A stretch of DNA of 64,000 nt from Chryseobacterium sp. ZHDP1 (GCF_018603435.1 NZ_CP075682.1:2170001-2234000); one strand, 5' to 3'. Shown: positions 32,122-42,668, numbered from the stretch's first letter. Notes: generated by a model not told the origin, from the letters alone. Numbers and translations are program-made.

Positions 32122-35100
32122 TTGAAACTGAAAATCAATAAAAGAAAACTCTTTAAGCGTTTTGCAATTACCATTATATCCATACTGGTATTTTTTTCGT
32201 TACTAATACTCAGCCTGAGACTTCCTGTTGTTCAGAATTTTATCAAAGACAAACTGGTGGTTTATCTGGAGAAAAAAATCAAAACAAAAGTTAGCCTCGA
32301 AAGAGTCTACGTCGGTTTTCCGAACAGTCTTGTGATGGAAAACCTTTACCTGAAAGGTCAGGATATCGACACCCTTTTGGCAGTAAAAAAACTGGATGTC
32401 GGTTTAAATATGCTGAAGCTTATTAATTCCACCGCAGATATTACCTCTGTAGATCTGGAAGGAGCAAGAGCCAATGTAGTGAGAAAACCCGACGGAAAAT
32501 TTAACTTCGATTATATTCTGGATGCTTTTGCAACAAGCGATAAGGAAGAAAGCACTTCCAAACCGTTCATTATTTCTTTAGATAAAATCAATCTGAAAGA
32601 CATCGGCGTTACCTTCAACGATCAGCAATCCAGAAATGATATTCAGCTTTACTTTAAATCTTTTGATACAAGGGTAAAAACCTTTGATCTTCAGAAGAAT
32701 TCTTATGCCGTCAACGACATCAATTTAGACGGCTTAAAACTGAAACTGAAGCAGGATCTTGTAGAAGAGGTTTCCAAAAAAGTCGAGAAAAAAGTAGATT
32801 CCCTTAATAATAAAAAGCCGATGCAGATTGGTTTAAGAGGAATTAAACTCACCAATTTCAACATCGATTATGGAGATGACAATACCAAAACTTTCGCTAA
32901 AGTTTTATTTAAAGAATTAAGCACGAAAGTGAATAAACTCGATCTGGAAAACAATGCCTACAATGTAGATAATGTGTTTCTTTCCGGAGCCGATATTAAC
33001 GCCAACTTATATCTTCCTGCAAAAAATGCCAATCCGAAAACGGAGCCGGAAGTTTCAAAACCTTCAGAAAAAGAAAAAGCACTCAGCCTTCTTTTAGGAA
33101 AATTTGTTTTAAATGATGTAAAAGTTGCTTACAACAATACCGCGATTGCTCCGACAAAACAGGGAATGGATTTCAATCATCTGAATTTTTCCAAGCTGAA
33201 TCTTGAAGTCAGAAGTTTTAAAATGCAGAACAATACTTTTGCAGGAAACGTAAATTCTGCAGAAATTCAGGAAGCAAGAGGATTGGATATTCAGAAATTC
33301 AACACAGATTTTGTATATAATGATAAACAGGCGTACTTAAAAGATCTTTATTTACAGACTCCGAAAACCATTCTTCGCGATGAGGTGGTTTTAAATTACA
33401 ATTCAATCGAACAGTTGAGTTCTAATTTAGGAGCCGTACAGATTTCAGCCAACATCAAAGATTCCAGAATCGGATTTTCTGATATCCTGAATATTGTTCC
33501 GACCTTAAGAAATACCACACCTTTCAACAAATATCCCAACGCGGTTTTAAATATTAATGCCAATGTAAAAGGAAGCGTCAATGATTTATTGATTAATAAT
33601 CTGAAAATTTCAGGTATCGATCAGCTAAGAGTTGCCGCATCAGGAAGAGTGAAAAATGCAACAAATCCGGATCAGTTGTATTACGATCTGAAAATAGCAG
33701 AATTATCTTCATCTGCAAAAACCATTTACAATTTAGTTCCCAAAAATACAATTCCGAAAAATATTTCGCTTCCTTCCAATTTCAGCATCAAAGGAATCGC
33801 AAAAGGAACTACGAAAGTAGTTGCAACAGACCTTAACCTCTACTCTACGCTTGGAAATGCTTCCGTTAAGGCAAATGTGGATATGCGCAGAAAAAACAGA
33901 GAACTGTATGATGTAAAAGCCAATCTTCAGGGACTTCAGTTAGGGAAAATCATTCAGAATAAAGAAATCGGGGCTATTTCTGCACAGATTTACGCGAAAG
34001 GAGAAAGTTTCGATTTTAAAAATGCCAATGCCGATCTTAAAGGTCATGTTGCTTCGGCTGTTTATAAAGGATACCGTTATCAGAACATGAATCTTACCGG
34101 AAAAATCCGCCGCGGTGTGTATAATGTTGTTTTAAATTCAAAAGATCCGAATGCGAACATGATGTTAACCGCTTCCGGAGTGTACAACGAAAAAAATCCG
34201 ACGGTAAAAGTAAACGGAGAAGTCATAAAATTAGACCTCAACAAACTGGGATTCTATAAAGATCCGATGACTCTTGCCGGAAAAATAGACGGAGATTTTT
34301 CTAATCTCGATCCCGACAATCTGAACGGTTATCTGAATTTAAAAGACTTTGCCTTTTCGGATACCAAAGAAGTATACCCGATTCAGGAAGTGAATTTAAA
34401 AGCGTCTTCAACTGCGGATTCCACCCATATTATTTTCAATTCCCAGATTGCAGATGTCGAATTAAAAGGAAAATATAAACTGACGCAGATTTTCGGTGCT
34501 TTGTCAAACACAATTAACCAATATTATCAGTTCCAAAAACCCGGAAAAGCACAGAAAATTCAGGCAGGACAGTTTTTCACCTTCAATGCAAAAATTAAAA
34601 ATGATGATCTGATCAGAAAATTTGTTCCGGATCTTAAAAGTTTTGAAACCATTAATTTAAACGGAAATTATGACGCAGATTCTCAGAAAATTGAGATCGA
34701 CGGACAGATTCCGCAGGTTCTTTACGGTGAAAATTCTATTGAAAATGCCACCATAAAAGTAACGAACGAAAATAATGCTTTACAATATAATCTTTATGTT
34801 GCAGGGCTGAAAAGTTCCAGCTTCGCGCTGAATAGAGTCGGAATTACAGGAGATGTTGCCAATAATATCATCAATTATAACATCACCACAAAAGACCAGA
34901 AAGAGGTTACCCAGTTCCTGATTGCCGGAAATGCAAAATCGCTGAACGACATCACGGAGATTTCTTTAAATCCGAATGGTTTAAAATTAAATTATTCTGA
35001 CTGGACGGTTTCTGAAGGAAATAAAATACAGATCGGCAAAAACGGAATTCTGGCAGATAATTTCAGACTTTCCAACGGCGGAAGCGAAATTGCCTTACAA

Positions 35101-37152
35101 TCTGAAAGCAAGACTCCGAATGCTCCGCTGAATGTTTCTCTGAAGGATTTTAAAATTGAAACCATTACCGAATTAATTAAAAAAGATACGGTTTTGGCAA
35201 GAGGAACCATTAACGGAACGGCTCAGCTTAAAAATATCACCAAAAATATGACCTTCACTTCAGATCTCAATGTATCTGATCTGATTGTCTACGGAAATCC
35301 TGTCGGAAACCTTGCCGTAAAAGTCAATAACAATGCTCCGAATCTTCTGAATGCGGATATTGCACTTTCCGGAAATAATAATGATGTGAAAATTCTGGGA
35401 GATTACAATACTTCTTCCAGCACATTTGATATGAATATGGCGATCAATCAGCTTCAGATGAAATCTGTACAGGGATTCTCGATGAATGCGATAAACAATA
35501 CGGAAGGATATCTTTCAGGAAATCTTAAGATTACAGGAACAGCATCCAAACCGAATATTTTAGGTAAAGTAAAATTCAATGATGTAGGGCTGGAAATAGC
35601 AAAAACAGGAAGCGATTTCAGAAAACTGAATGACGAAATAAGCTTTACCAACCGCGGAATTGAGTTTGATAATTTTAAAATTAACGATAAAGACGGAAAC
35701 GCGCTTAGAGTGGACGGACAGGTTCTTACGCAGACATACAGAGATTTTGCCTTTAACCTCGATGTAGATGCACAGAATTTCAAAGTGGTTAATTCTGAAA
35801 AATCCAACGATGCGATTATGTATGGTGTTCTCTCTATTGATGCAGGATTGCACATCCGTGGAAATTTAGATTTGCCGAAGGTGGACGGAAGGCTGGCTGT
35901 TGCAGACAATACAGATTTTACTTTTGTGCTTCCCCAATCTTCTCCTACGCTTCAGGAAAGAGACGGAATTGTAGAATTTATCGATCAGGATCAGGTTGTT
36001 TTAAATAAGACTATAAAAGCAGATTCTTTAAATTCCCAAAGTAAAATTAAGGGAATGGATGTTAATGTGAATATTGAGATCAGCAAAAAAGCAAAAATGT
36101 CTTTACTGATTGATAAAGCCAACGGAGATTTTGTAAAACTTCAGGGGGAGGCAGAATTAACAGGGGGAATCGATCCGTCCGGAAAAACGACACTCGTCGG
36201 AGTTTATGAAGTGGAATCCGGAAGTTATGAAATGACGGTGAGCATCCTGAAACGTAAATTTGATATTCAGAAAGGAAGTACGATTACATGGACCGGAGAA
36301 CCGACAACGGCAAATCTGGATATTACCGCCGTCTATAAAACCGAAGCCGCCCCAATTGATCTTGTGGAACAGCAAATCAGCGGAGAACAGGCTTCTACAC
36401 TCAATCAGTTTAAACAGAGAATTCCTTTCAGCACACTACTGAAGATGAAAGGAGAACTGCTGAAACCGGTAATCACTTTTGATATAACCACCGATAAGAA
36501 AAATAATGCGGTTTCTTCTACAGTTACAGATATTGTAGATCAGAAACTTTCTCAGCTGAGAACTCAGGAATCTGAAATGAACAAACAGGTTTTTGCCCTT
36601 CTTCTCCTCAACAGATTTGTGGGAGAGAATCCTTTCGAATCCGGAGCGGGACTTTCGGGAGAAATGCTTGCCAGACAGAGTGTGAGTAAAATTCTTTCCC
36701 AGCAGTTAAATAATCTTGCGTCGGATCTCATTAAAGGAGTGGATCTGAATTTTGACCTTGAATCTTCTGAAGATTATTCCACAGGATCTAAAAATACAAG
36801 AACAGATTTGAATGTCGGAGTCAGCAAAAAACTGCTGAACGACCGTCTGAAAGTTTCTGTGGGAAGTAATTTTGCACTGGAAGGAGAAGCCCGACAAAAT
36901 GAAAACATGACGAATATTGCAGGAGACGTAACGGTAGATTACAGCCTTTCCAGAGACGGCAGATATATGCTTAGAGCGTACCGTAAGAATGAATATCAGG
37001 TTGCGCTTCAGGGGCAGATCGTGGAAACTGGCGTAGGATTTATCATTACACTGGATTATGACAAATTCCGGGAGATCTTCCAGAAATCTAAAAACAGGAA
37101 ACAGAAGGAATCCAGAAAAAACCAACAAAACCAAGCGGTAGAATTTAAGTAA
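32122..37152 (+). CDS. tamB: Translocation and assembly module protein TamB
   Basis: 1676 residues. It starts with TTG at 32122: an in-frame stop lies 13 bases upstream and there is no ATG before the membrane helix, so a non-ATG start is needed. After a basic N-terminus and one membrane anchor (ITIISILVFFSLLILSLRL at about 17-35) come an AsmA-like region and hundreds of residues of repeated beta strands forming a hydrophobic groove. The C-terminal DUF490/TamB domain ends near 1640, with a Lys/Gln-rich tail. It bridges the periplasm and carries phospholipid or outer membrane proteins. The tamL gene begins at the very next base after its stop codon. Confidence 0.92.
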   Translation: MKLKINKRKLFKRFAITIISILVFFSLLILSLRLPVVQNFIKDKLVVYLEKKIKTKVSLERVYVGFPNSLVMENLYLKGQDIDTLLAVKKLDVGLNMLKLINSTADITSVDLEGARANVVRKPDGKFNFDYILDAFATSDKEESTSKPFIISLDKINLKDIGVTFNDQQSRNDIQLYFKSFDTRVKTFDLQKNSYAVNDINLDGLKLKLKQDLVEEVSKKVEKKVDSLNNKKPMQIGLRGIKLTNFNIDYGDDNTKTFAKVLFKELSTKVNKLDLENNAYNVDNVFLSGADINANLYLPAKNANPKTEPEVSKPSEKEKALSLLLGKFVLNDVKVAYNNTAIAPTKQGMDFNHLNFSKLNLEVRSFKMQNNTFAGNVNSAEIQEARGLDIQKFNTDFVYNDKQAYLKDLYLQTPKTILRDEVVLNYNSIEQLSSNLGAVQISANIKDSRIGFSDILNIVPTLRNTTPFNKYPNAVLNINANVKGSVNDLLINNLKISGIDQLRVAASGRVKNATNPDQLYYDLKIAELSSSAKTIYNLVPKNTIPKNISLPSNFSIKGIAKGTTKVVATDLNLYSTLGNASVKANVDMRRKNRELYDVKANLQGLQLGKIIQNKEIGAISAQIYAKGESFDFKNANADLKGHVASAVYKGYRYQNMNLTGKIRRGVYNVVLNSKDPNANMMLTASGVYNEKNPTVKVNGEVIKLDLNKLGFYKDPMTLAGKIDGDFSNLDPDNLNGYLNLKDFAFSDTKEVYPIQEVNLKASSTADSTHIIFNSQIADVELKGKYKLTQIFGALSNTINQYYQFQKPGKAQKIQAGQFFTFNAKIKNDDLIRKFVPDLKSFETINLNGNYDADSQKIEIDGQIPQVLYGENSIENATIKVTNENNALQYNLYVAGLKSSSFALNRVGITGDVANNIINYNITTKDQKEVTQFLIAGNAKSLNDITEISLNPNGLKLNYSDWTVSEGNKIQIGKNGILADNFRLSNGGSEIALQSESKTPNAPLNVSLKDFKIETITELIKKDTVLARGTINGTAQLKNITKNMTFTSDLNVSDLIVYGNPVGNLAVKVNNNAPNLLNADIALSGNNNDVKILGDYNTSSSTFDMNMAINQLQMKSVQGFSMNAINNTEGYLSGNLKITGTASKPNILGKVKFNDVGLEIAKTGSDFRKLNDEISFTNRGIEFDNFKINDKDGNALRVDGQVLTQTYRDFAFNLDVDAQNFKVVNSEKSNDAIMYGVLSIDAGLHIRGNLDLPKVDGRLAVADNTDFTFVLPQSSPTLQERDGIVEFIDQDQVVLNKTIKADSLNSQSKIKGMDVNVNIEISKKAKMSLLIDKANGDFVKLQGEAELTGGIDPSGKTTLVGVYEVESGSYEMTVSILKRKFDIQKGSTITWTGEPTTANLDITAVYKTEAAPIDLVEQQISGEQASTLNQFKQRIPFSTLLKMKGELLKPVITFDITTDKKNNAVSSTVTDIVDQKLSQLRTQESEMNKQVFALLLLNRFVGENPFESGAGLSGEMLARQSVSKILSQQLNNLASDLIKGVDLNFDLESSEDYSTGSKNTRTDLNVGVSKKLLNDRLKVSVGSNFALEGEARQNENMTNIAGDVTVDYSLSRDGRYMLRAYRKNEYQVALQGQIVETGVGFIITLDYDKFREIFQKSKNRKQKESRKNQQNQAVEFK

Positions 37153-39480
37153 ATGAAAAAAAATTATCATACCTATTTTAAATTTTTAATCACCTGCGGA
37201 ATGGCTTCCGCAACACTTTCCTGCAGCAATACACGATTTCTGAAGAAAGGACAGATGCTTTACACGGGTGCGGAAGTGAAGATTGAAAACGACACTTTAC
37301 CGAAAAAGGAAAAGAAAGATCTTCAGAGTGCGCTTCAGGATAAACTGACTCCTAAACCGAATTCTTCATTTTTAGGATTAAGACCTAAACTGTATTTTTA
37401 TAATATTGCCAAAGAACCGAAAAAAGAAAAAGGCTTCAATTACTGGCTGAAATATAAAGTGGGAGAAAAACCTGTTTTGCTGGGAGATGTAGACCGCGAA
37501 TTCAATAAAGACATCATTGTTAATTATTCTGAAAACAAAGGATATTTCAATGCAAGAGCTACGTATGACACGGTTTCCAAAAATAAAAAAGCCAAAGTAA
37601 TTTATACTTTGAAACCAGGAGCAAGATACCTGATCAGCAATGTAAAATTCCAGAAAGATTCTTCACTGGTGAATCAGGAAATCCAGAATCTGAAAGACTA
37701 CACGCTTTTGAAGCAGGGAAATCCTTTTGATCTTGATGTGATAAAATCTGAAAGAGAAAGAATAGATAACCGTCTGAAAGAAAGAGGATTCTATTATTTC
37801 CATCCCGATAATCTTATTGTTCAGGCAGACAGTACAGTAAGCAAAAATCACAAGGTGGAACTGAATGTGAAGCTGAAGGATAATACTCCGGATCTGTCTA
37901 CGCAACAATTCAGCATTGATAAAGTAATTGTTTTCCCGAATTATAGTATTCAGGATGTGAAACAGGGAAAATATTCGATCCCGATGAACACAGATTCGCT
38001 TCAGAAATATGAACACGGCGACATTTATGTTATTGATCCTCAGAATAAATTTAAACCAAAAATTTTCGACAGAGCATTATATTTTAAAAAAGGAGATCTG
38101 TACAACAGAACGAATCATAATCTTACGCTGAACAGACTCATCAGTCTTGGTGTCTTCAAATTTGTGAAAAATGAATTTATTGTTTCCGATTCTTTACAAC
38201 ATAAATTTGACACGTATTATCTTCTGACTCCGAGAGAGCTTCAGTCGCTTCGTCTGGAAGCTTTGGGAAGAACCAATTCTGCAAACTACGCCGGAAGTGA
38301 AGTGAATCTTAACTGGACCCACCGTAATTTTTTCCGCGGCGCCGAACAGTTTAAAGCTTCTGTTTACGGTGCTTTTGATTTCCAGATCGGAGGTCCGGAA
38401 AACGCGAAAAATATTTTCAGAACGGGAGCCAATGCGCAACTTTCAATTCCGAGGATTGTTGCGCCTTTCAGGTTTAATTCTTCGAGCGCATTTGTTCCGA
38501 GAACCAATATTTCGGTTGGCTACGAATTCCAGAACAGAACAGAATATTATTCCCTGAATACTTTTACGGGATCTTTCGGGTACAACTGGAAAGAAAATGC
38601 AAGAAAAGAGCATGATCTGAAGATTTTTGACATCACCTATGTTTCTCCGGCAAATATTACACCTCTTTACGATTCAATTTCAAGGAATAACGATGCTTTA
38701 GCCAGAGTGGTAAAACCTCAGTTGATATTCGGACCGATTTATTCCTATACGTATACCAACACGATGCTCCAGAAGCCGAATACTTTTTATTATAAAGGAA
38801 CTTTGGATCTTGCAGGAAATTTAACCGGTTTGATTACGGGAGCGAATGTTGAAAAAGATAAAGAAAGAAAAATTTTCGGCGTTCCGTTCAGTCAGTTTGC
38901 CAAAATTGAGAATGATTTCAGGTTCTATCATAAATTCAATGAAAAAACTTCTTTGGCGACGAGAGCCATTGCGGGAGTTGCCTATCCTTACGGAAATTCG
39001 GAGTATATTCCTTTTTCCAGACAGTTTTTCTCCGGAGGAAGCAACAGTGTGAGAGCCTTCCGTGCAAGAACTTTAGGACCGGGAAGCTTTGATCCGAGAA
39101 CCATTAAGCCCGGCTATTATTTTGATCAGTCGGGAGATGTAAAACTTGAACTGAATGCGGAATACAGAGCCAATTTGTATAAATTTTTAAATGTTGCCGT
39201 GTTTGCCGATGCCGGAAACGTATGGCTGATTAATGATGATCCTCAAAGACCGGGAGCGAAATTTTCTAAAGAATTTTTAAGCGAAATGGCTGTAGGCGCA
39301 GGTTTTGGTCTGAGACTTGATTTCTCTATACTGATCCTGAGACTGGATCTAGCAATGCCATTGCGCGTTCCTTATTATGAAAGGGGTGAAAGATGGACAT
39401 TTGATAAAATTAATTTCGGAGATTCGAGCTGGAGAAAAGATAATCTTATCCTGAATATCGCCATCGGATATCCTTTCTAA
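37153..39480 (+). CDS. tamL: TamA/BamA-family outer membrane protein, lipoprotein form (TamL)
   Basis: 775 residues, starting immediately after the tamB stop. The N-terminus (TCGMASATLSC) is a lipoprotein signal with the lipid-bearing Cys24, a trait described for Bacteroidota TamL. POTRA-like domains follow (NKGYFNARATYDT; VNQEIQNLKDYTLLKQGNPFD; NRTNHNLTLNRL), and the C-terminal half is a 16-strand Omp85 barrel with the VRAFRARTLGPGSF (VRGF-like) motif and the last strand NLILNIAIGYPF. It works with TamB in outer membrane assembly. Confidence 0.92.
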   Translation: MKKNYHTYFKFLITCGMASATLSCSNTRFLKKGQMLYTGAEVKIENDTLPKKEKKDLQSALQDKLTPKPNSSFLGLRPKLYFYNIAKEPKKEKGFNYWLKYKVGEKPVLLGDVDREFNKDIIVNYSENKGYFNARATYDTVSKNKKAKVIYTLKPGARYLISNVKFQKDSSLVNQEIQNLKDYTLLKQGNPFDLDVIKSERERIDNRLKERGFYYFHPDNLIVQADSTVSKNHKVELNVKLKDNTPDLSTQQFSIDKVIVFPNYSIQDVKQGKYSIPMNTDSLQKYEHGDIYVIDPQNKFKPKIFDRALYFKKGDLYNRTNHNLTLNRLISLGVFKFVKNEFIVSDSLQHKFDTYYLLTPRELQSLRLEALGRTNSANYAGSEVNLNWTHRNFFRGAEQFKASVYGAFDFQIGGPENAKNIFRTGANAQLSIPRIVAPFRFNSSSAFVPRTNISVGYEFQNRTEYYSLNTFTGSFGYNWKENARKEHDLKIFDITYVSPANITPLYDSISRNNDALARVVKPQLIFGPIYSYTYTNTMLQKPNTFYYKGTLDLAGNLTGLITGANVEKDKERKIFGVPFSQFAKIENDFRFYHKFNEKTSLATRAIAGVAYPYGNSEYIPFSRQFFSGGSNSVRAFRARTLGPGSFDPRTIKPGYYFDQSGDVKLELNAEYRANLYKFLNVAVFADAGNVWLINDDPQRPGAKFSKEFLSEMAVGAGFGLRLDFSILILRLDLAMPLRVPYYERGERWTFDKINFGDSSWRKDNLILNIAIGYPF

Positions 39481-39492
39481 ACACCACCATCA

Positions 39493-40428
39493 ATGATCGA
39501 ACAATTAAAATTTTTCTGGGAAACATTAAAAGAATCATTCAGACAATGGAATAATTCTTCGGCTTCAAGTGATGCCGCAAGTCTTGCCTATTACGCTATT
39601 TTTTCAATTCCCGGGCTTTTAATTATCATCATCTGGATTGCAGGATATTTCTTTGGAGAGGAGGCAATTCGCGGCGAAATCACGAATCAGATCAGCGGAA
39701 TCATGGGAAAAGATGTTGCAAAAAGCATTCAGGACATGATTGCAGGGGCATTAATTGACAGAGAAAATATTTTTATGAAAGCTGTGGGAGTCGGTTCCTT
39801 GGTTTTCGGTTCCACTACTCTTTTCTTTCAGCTTCAGCACTCGCTTAATAATTTGTGGGATGTTCAGGCAACTCCGCAGAAAGCATTCGTTAAATTTTTA
39901 CTGGACAGAGCCAACTCTTTGGGAATGATCCTGATTATCGGTTTTTTACTGATGATCACAATGGTACTTTCTTCAATGATCAGTATCCTGAATAACTGGA
40001 TTACGAATTATTTTGGTCTGGAAACCTATCTGATTGTTCAGTTGGTGAATTTTGTGATCGGTTTTGCCATTGTCATGTTGCTTTTTGCATTGATGTTTAA
40101 AATTCTTCCTGATGTAAGAATGCGTTGGAAACCGGTGTGGAACGGAGCTTTTCTAACGGCAATATTGTTTACTCTGGGTAAATTTTTACTGAGTCTTTAT
40201 TTCGGAACTACGAAACCTACTTCCGCTTTCGGAGCTGCAGGAACCGTGATTCTGATCATGATGTGGATTAATTATTCCTGTATGCTGATTTTCTTTGGCG
40301 CGGAATACACGAAAGTTTACGCCTATAAAAAAGGATATACGATTTTACCCTCTAAACACGCAAAATGGAGTGATGCCAAATTATATGAAGACAGTCTAAA
40401 AGAGAAAATGAATGCTGAAAAAGCTTAA
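39493..40428 (+). CDS. YihY/BrkB family inner membrane protein
   Basis: 311 residues with six hydrophobic segments. The N-terminal SSASSDAASLAYYAIFSIPGLLIIIIW (in parts) and the later TKPTSAFGAAGTVILIMMWINYSCMLIFFGAEYTKVYA (in parts) are the hallmark motifs of YihY/BrkB (UPF0761), once thought to be RNase BN. Its actual role is unsettled. Proposals include lipid transport between membranes, which fits its place 12 bases after the TamB-TamL genes that handle the outer membrane. It shares their transcript, and a terminator follows. Confidence 0.92.
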   Translation: MIEQLKFFWETLKESFRQWNNSSASSDAASLAYYAIFSIPGLLIIIIWIAGYFFGEEAIRGEITNQISGIMGKDVAKSIQDMIAGALIDRENIFMKAVGVGSLVFGSTTLFFQLQHSLNNLWDVQATPQKAFVKFLLDRANSLGMILIIGFLLMITMVLSSMISILNNWITNYFGLETYLIVQLVNFVIGFAIVMLLFALMFKILPDVRMRWKPVWNGAFLTAILFTLGKFLLSLYFGTTKPTSAFGAAGTVILIMMWINYSCMLIFFGAEYTKVYAYKKGYTILPSKHAKWSDAKLYEDSLKEKMNAEKA

Positions 40429-40440
40429 AATGATAAAATA

Positions 40441-40470
40441 AAAAACCTCCAGAGCGTTCTGAAGGTTTTA
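40441..40470. terminator. Bidirectional terminator between yihY and argS
   Basis: Imperfect stem AAAACCTCCAGA / TCTGAAGGTTTT, with A-rich sequence before and T-rich sequence after it, between convergent genes. Confidence 0.75.
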
Positions 40471-40473
40471 TTT

Positions 40474-42588
40474 TTACATTCTGTTTACGGTTTTTATTCC
40501 GAGTAAACCTAATGATTTTTTTATGGTTTTTGCCGTAAGATCTGATAAATTCAATCGGAACTGTTTCAGATTTTCGTCTTCCTGACTGATAATCGGATTG
40601 CTCTGATAGAATGAATTATAAGATTTAACCAAATCATACACATAATTGGCAATGAACGCCGGACTTAATAATTCGGCAGCTTTCTCTACCGTGCCTTTGT
40701 AGTTTGCTAAAAGCATAATCAGTTCCTTTTCATATTCATTCAAAACCAGATCTGAAGTTGCTTTAAATTCAAAATGAGCTTTAGACAAAACGGATTGTAT
40801 ACGTGCATAAGTATATAAAACGAAAGGTCCTGTATTCCCTGCAAATTCTACACTTTCATCCGGATTGAACAGCATTTTTTTCTTAGGATCTACTTTCAGC
40901 ATGAAATATTTTAACGCAGCCTGCCCGATAATTTCGTAAGAAGCTTCTTTCTCTTCGTCGGTAAGACCTTCCAGTTTTCCTAGTTCAGTGGTAATTGCTT
41001 TAGCTTCCTTGTACATTTCCTGCATTAAATCATCTGCATCTACTACGGTTCCTTCACGGGATTTCATTTTTCCGTTCGGAAGTTCCACCATCCCGTAAGA
41101 TAAATGATACAGCTGATCTGCCCATGAATATCCTAATTTTCCTAAAATTTTAAATAAAACCTGAAAATGATAATCCTGCTCGTTTCCAACGGTGTAAATC
41201 AGTTTCTGAATATCATTCTGCTTGAAACGCTCTACCGCAGTTCCCAAATCCTGAGTCATATACACGGAAGTTCCATCTGAACGAAGCAGTAATTTCTGAT
41301 CCAGACCTTCGTCGGTAAGATCGCACCATACCGAACCATCTTCTTTCTGATACAGCACTTCTTTATCCAAACCTTCCTGAATCAAATCTTTTCCTAAAAT
41401 ATAGGTATTGCTTTCATACTGAACCTGATCGAAATCCACTCCCAATCTGTTGTATGTTTCGTTGAATCCTTTGTAAACCCAAGAGTTCATCTCGTTCCAG
41501 AGGTTTCTTACTTTTTCGTCACCGTTTTCCCAATCCAGAAGCATTTGTTGCGCTTCTTTCATGATTTCGGTTACCGGTTTACAGATCTCTTTCAGGTTGG
41601 ACTTTTCAGCTTCAAGTTTGCCTTCAACTTCCAATACTTCCTTAAAAATATTCTGAAAAACTTTGGTCTGAGATTTAATGGTTTCCAGCTCTTTTTCGTC
41701 AGAAATATTTTCTTCCTTATTCTTTTTGGAAATGATTTCTTCCACCTTTTTAGGAACAGCAGAAATCAAAGAATCATTATTTAAAGCTTCTTCAAACTGT
41801 TTTTCGAACTCTTCATGCAATGCAGAAAGTTCAGAGAGATCAACTGTCTGAAGCAATTCTTTTCTCTTAGCTTCAAGAGTATTTATTTTTTCGTTTAATG
41901 CTTTAACTTCCTCTTTTTTAGGAGTGTCAAACTGATCAAATTTATTTATTCTGAAATCATTGAAGATAATATTGGTCTGATTTTTCAATTCCTTATCAAA
42001 CTCTACATAATATTTTCCTACGAAATGATCTCCTTTTGTATTGGTAGATTCAGGAGTTTCATTTTTCCCGAACTTTTCCCAAGCAAGCATAGATTTACAG
42101 ATATGAATTCCTCTGTCGTTAATGATCTGCGTTTTAATGACATCATATCCCGCTTCTTTCAAGATCTGAGCAACGGAAAAACCTAATAAATTATTTCTTA
42201 CGTGTCCTAAGTGAAGCGGCTTATTGGTATTGGGAGAAGAATATTCTACCATTACCGTAGCATTTTTACTTTCTACAGTATCGAAATCATTATAAGCAGA
42301 TGTAAAATTGTCTACAAAAAACTGATTTCTGATTTTAATATTCAGGAAACCTTTTACCACATTAAAACTTTCCAGTAAATCGGTCTGTTCTGTTAAAGCT
42401 TCTCCTAACTCTACCCCGATAAGTTCCGGCTTTTTCTTTAACTGCTTCACCAAAGGAAACGTTACAATTGTAAAATCTCCTTCAAATTCTGTTTTGTTTT
42501 CCTGAACTTCCAGCGTAATGTCTTTCAACTGAAACACATTTAAAATAACCTCCGAAAGTTTTTCTTCTATTATATTTTTAATATTCAT
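40474..42588 (-). CDS. argS: Arginyl-tRNA synthetase with a large charged insertion
   Basis: 704 residues, about 110-130 more than the family norm. An N-terminal tRNA-recognition domain occupies 1-105, then the class I HIGH motif appears as HLGH (H126, H129 in NKPLHLGHVRNN) and the KMSKS-like loop as GKMKSREGT. A DALR anticodon-binding domain follows at the C-terminus (YARIQSVLSKA, AELLSPAFIANYVYDLVKSYN). Between KYYVEFDKELKN (to 202) and EIMKEAQQMLLDWE (from 341) lies an insertion of about 138 residues, rich in Lys/Glu with coiled-coil heptads (IKSQTKVFQNIFKEVLEVEGK). It charges tRNA-Arg. The extension's role is unknown. Confidence 0.95.
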   Translation of the reverse strand: MNIKNIIEEKLSEVILNVFQLKDITLEVQENKTEFEGDFTIVTFPLVKQLKKKPELIGVELGEALTEQTDLLESFNVVKGFLNIKIRNQFFVDNFTSAYNDFDTVESKNATVMVEYSSPNTNKPLHLGHVRNNLLGFSVAQILKEAGYDVIKTQIINDRGIHICKSMLAWEKFGKNETPESTNTKGDHFVGKYYVEFDKELKNQTNIIFNDFRINKFDQFDTPKKEEVKALNEKINTLEAKRKELLQTVDLSELSALHEEFEKQFEEALNNDSLISAVPKKVEEIISKKNKEENISDEKELETIKSQTKVFQNIFKEVLEVEGKLEAEKSNLKEICKPVTEIMKEAQQMLLDWENGDEKVRNLWNEMNSWVYKGFNETYNRLGVDFDQVQYESNTYILGKDLIQEGLDKEVLYQKEDGSVWCDLTDEGLDQKLLLRSDGTSVYMTQDLGTAVERFKQNDIQKLIYTVGNEQDYHFQVLFKILGKLGYSWADQLYHLSYGMVELPNGKMKSREGTVVDADDLMQEMYKEAKAITTELGKLEGLTDEEKEASYEIIGQAALKYFMLKVDPKKKMLFNPDESVEFAGNTGPFVLYTYARIQSVLSKAHFEFKATSDLVLNEYEKELIMLLANYKGTVEKAAELLSPAFIANYVYDLVKSYNSFYQSNPIISQEDENLKQFRLNLSDLTAKTIKKSLGLLGIKTVNRM

Positions 42589-42630
42589 TGTCTGTTATTT
42601 AAAAAACGAATGAGTCTTTTTTCTGCTCTG

Positions 42631-42638
42631 CAAATATA
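42631..42638 (-). promoter_or_regulatory. -7 promoter box of argS
   Basis: Minus strand TATATTTG, 43 bases before the argS start. A terminator hairpin of the upstream susD operon lies about 12 bases further up. Confidence 0.4.
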
Positions 42639-42650
42639 CGGAAATAAAAA

Positions 42651-42668
42651 AACCGCCCGAAGGCGGTT
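42651..42668 (-). terminator. UUCG-loop terminator of the first SusCD operon
   Basis: On the minus strand AACCGCC-TTCG-GGCGGTT, then a T run. It is nearly identical to the hairpin at 47352-47375 and lies 24 bases after the susD stop at 42693. Confidence 0.88.

Noticed and set aside
35454-35909. Minus-strand open frame within tamB
   Set aside because: Antisense shadow of a repetitive beta-strand gene with no start context or motif.
36706-37170. Minus-strand open frame across the tamB-tamL junction
   Set aside because: It overlaps two well-supported genes and its composition (Phe/Ile/His-rich) is that of a shadow frame.
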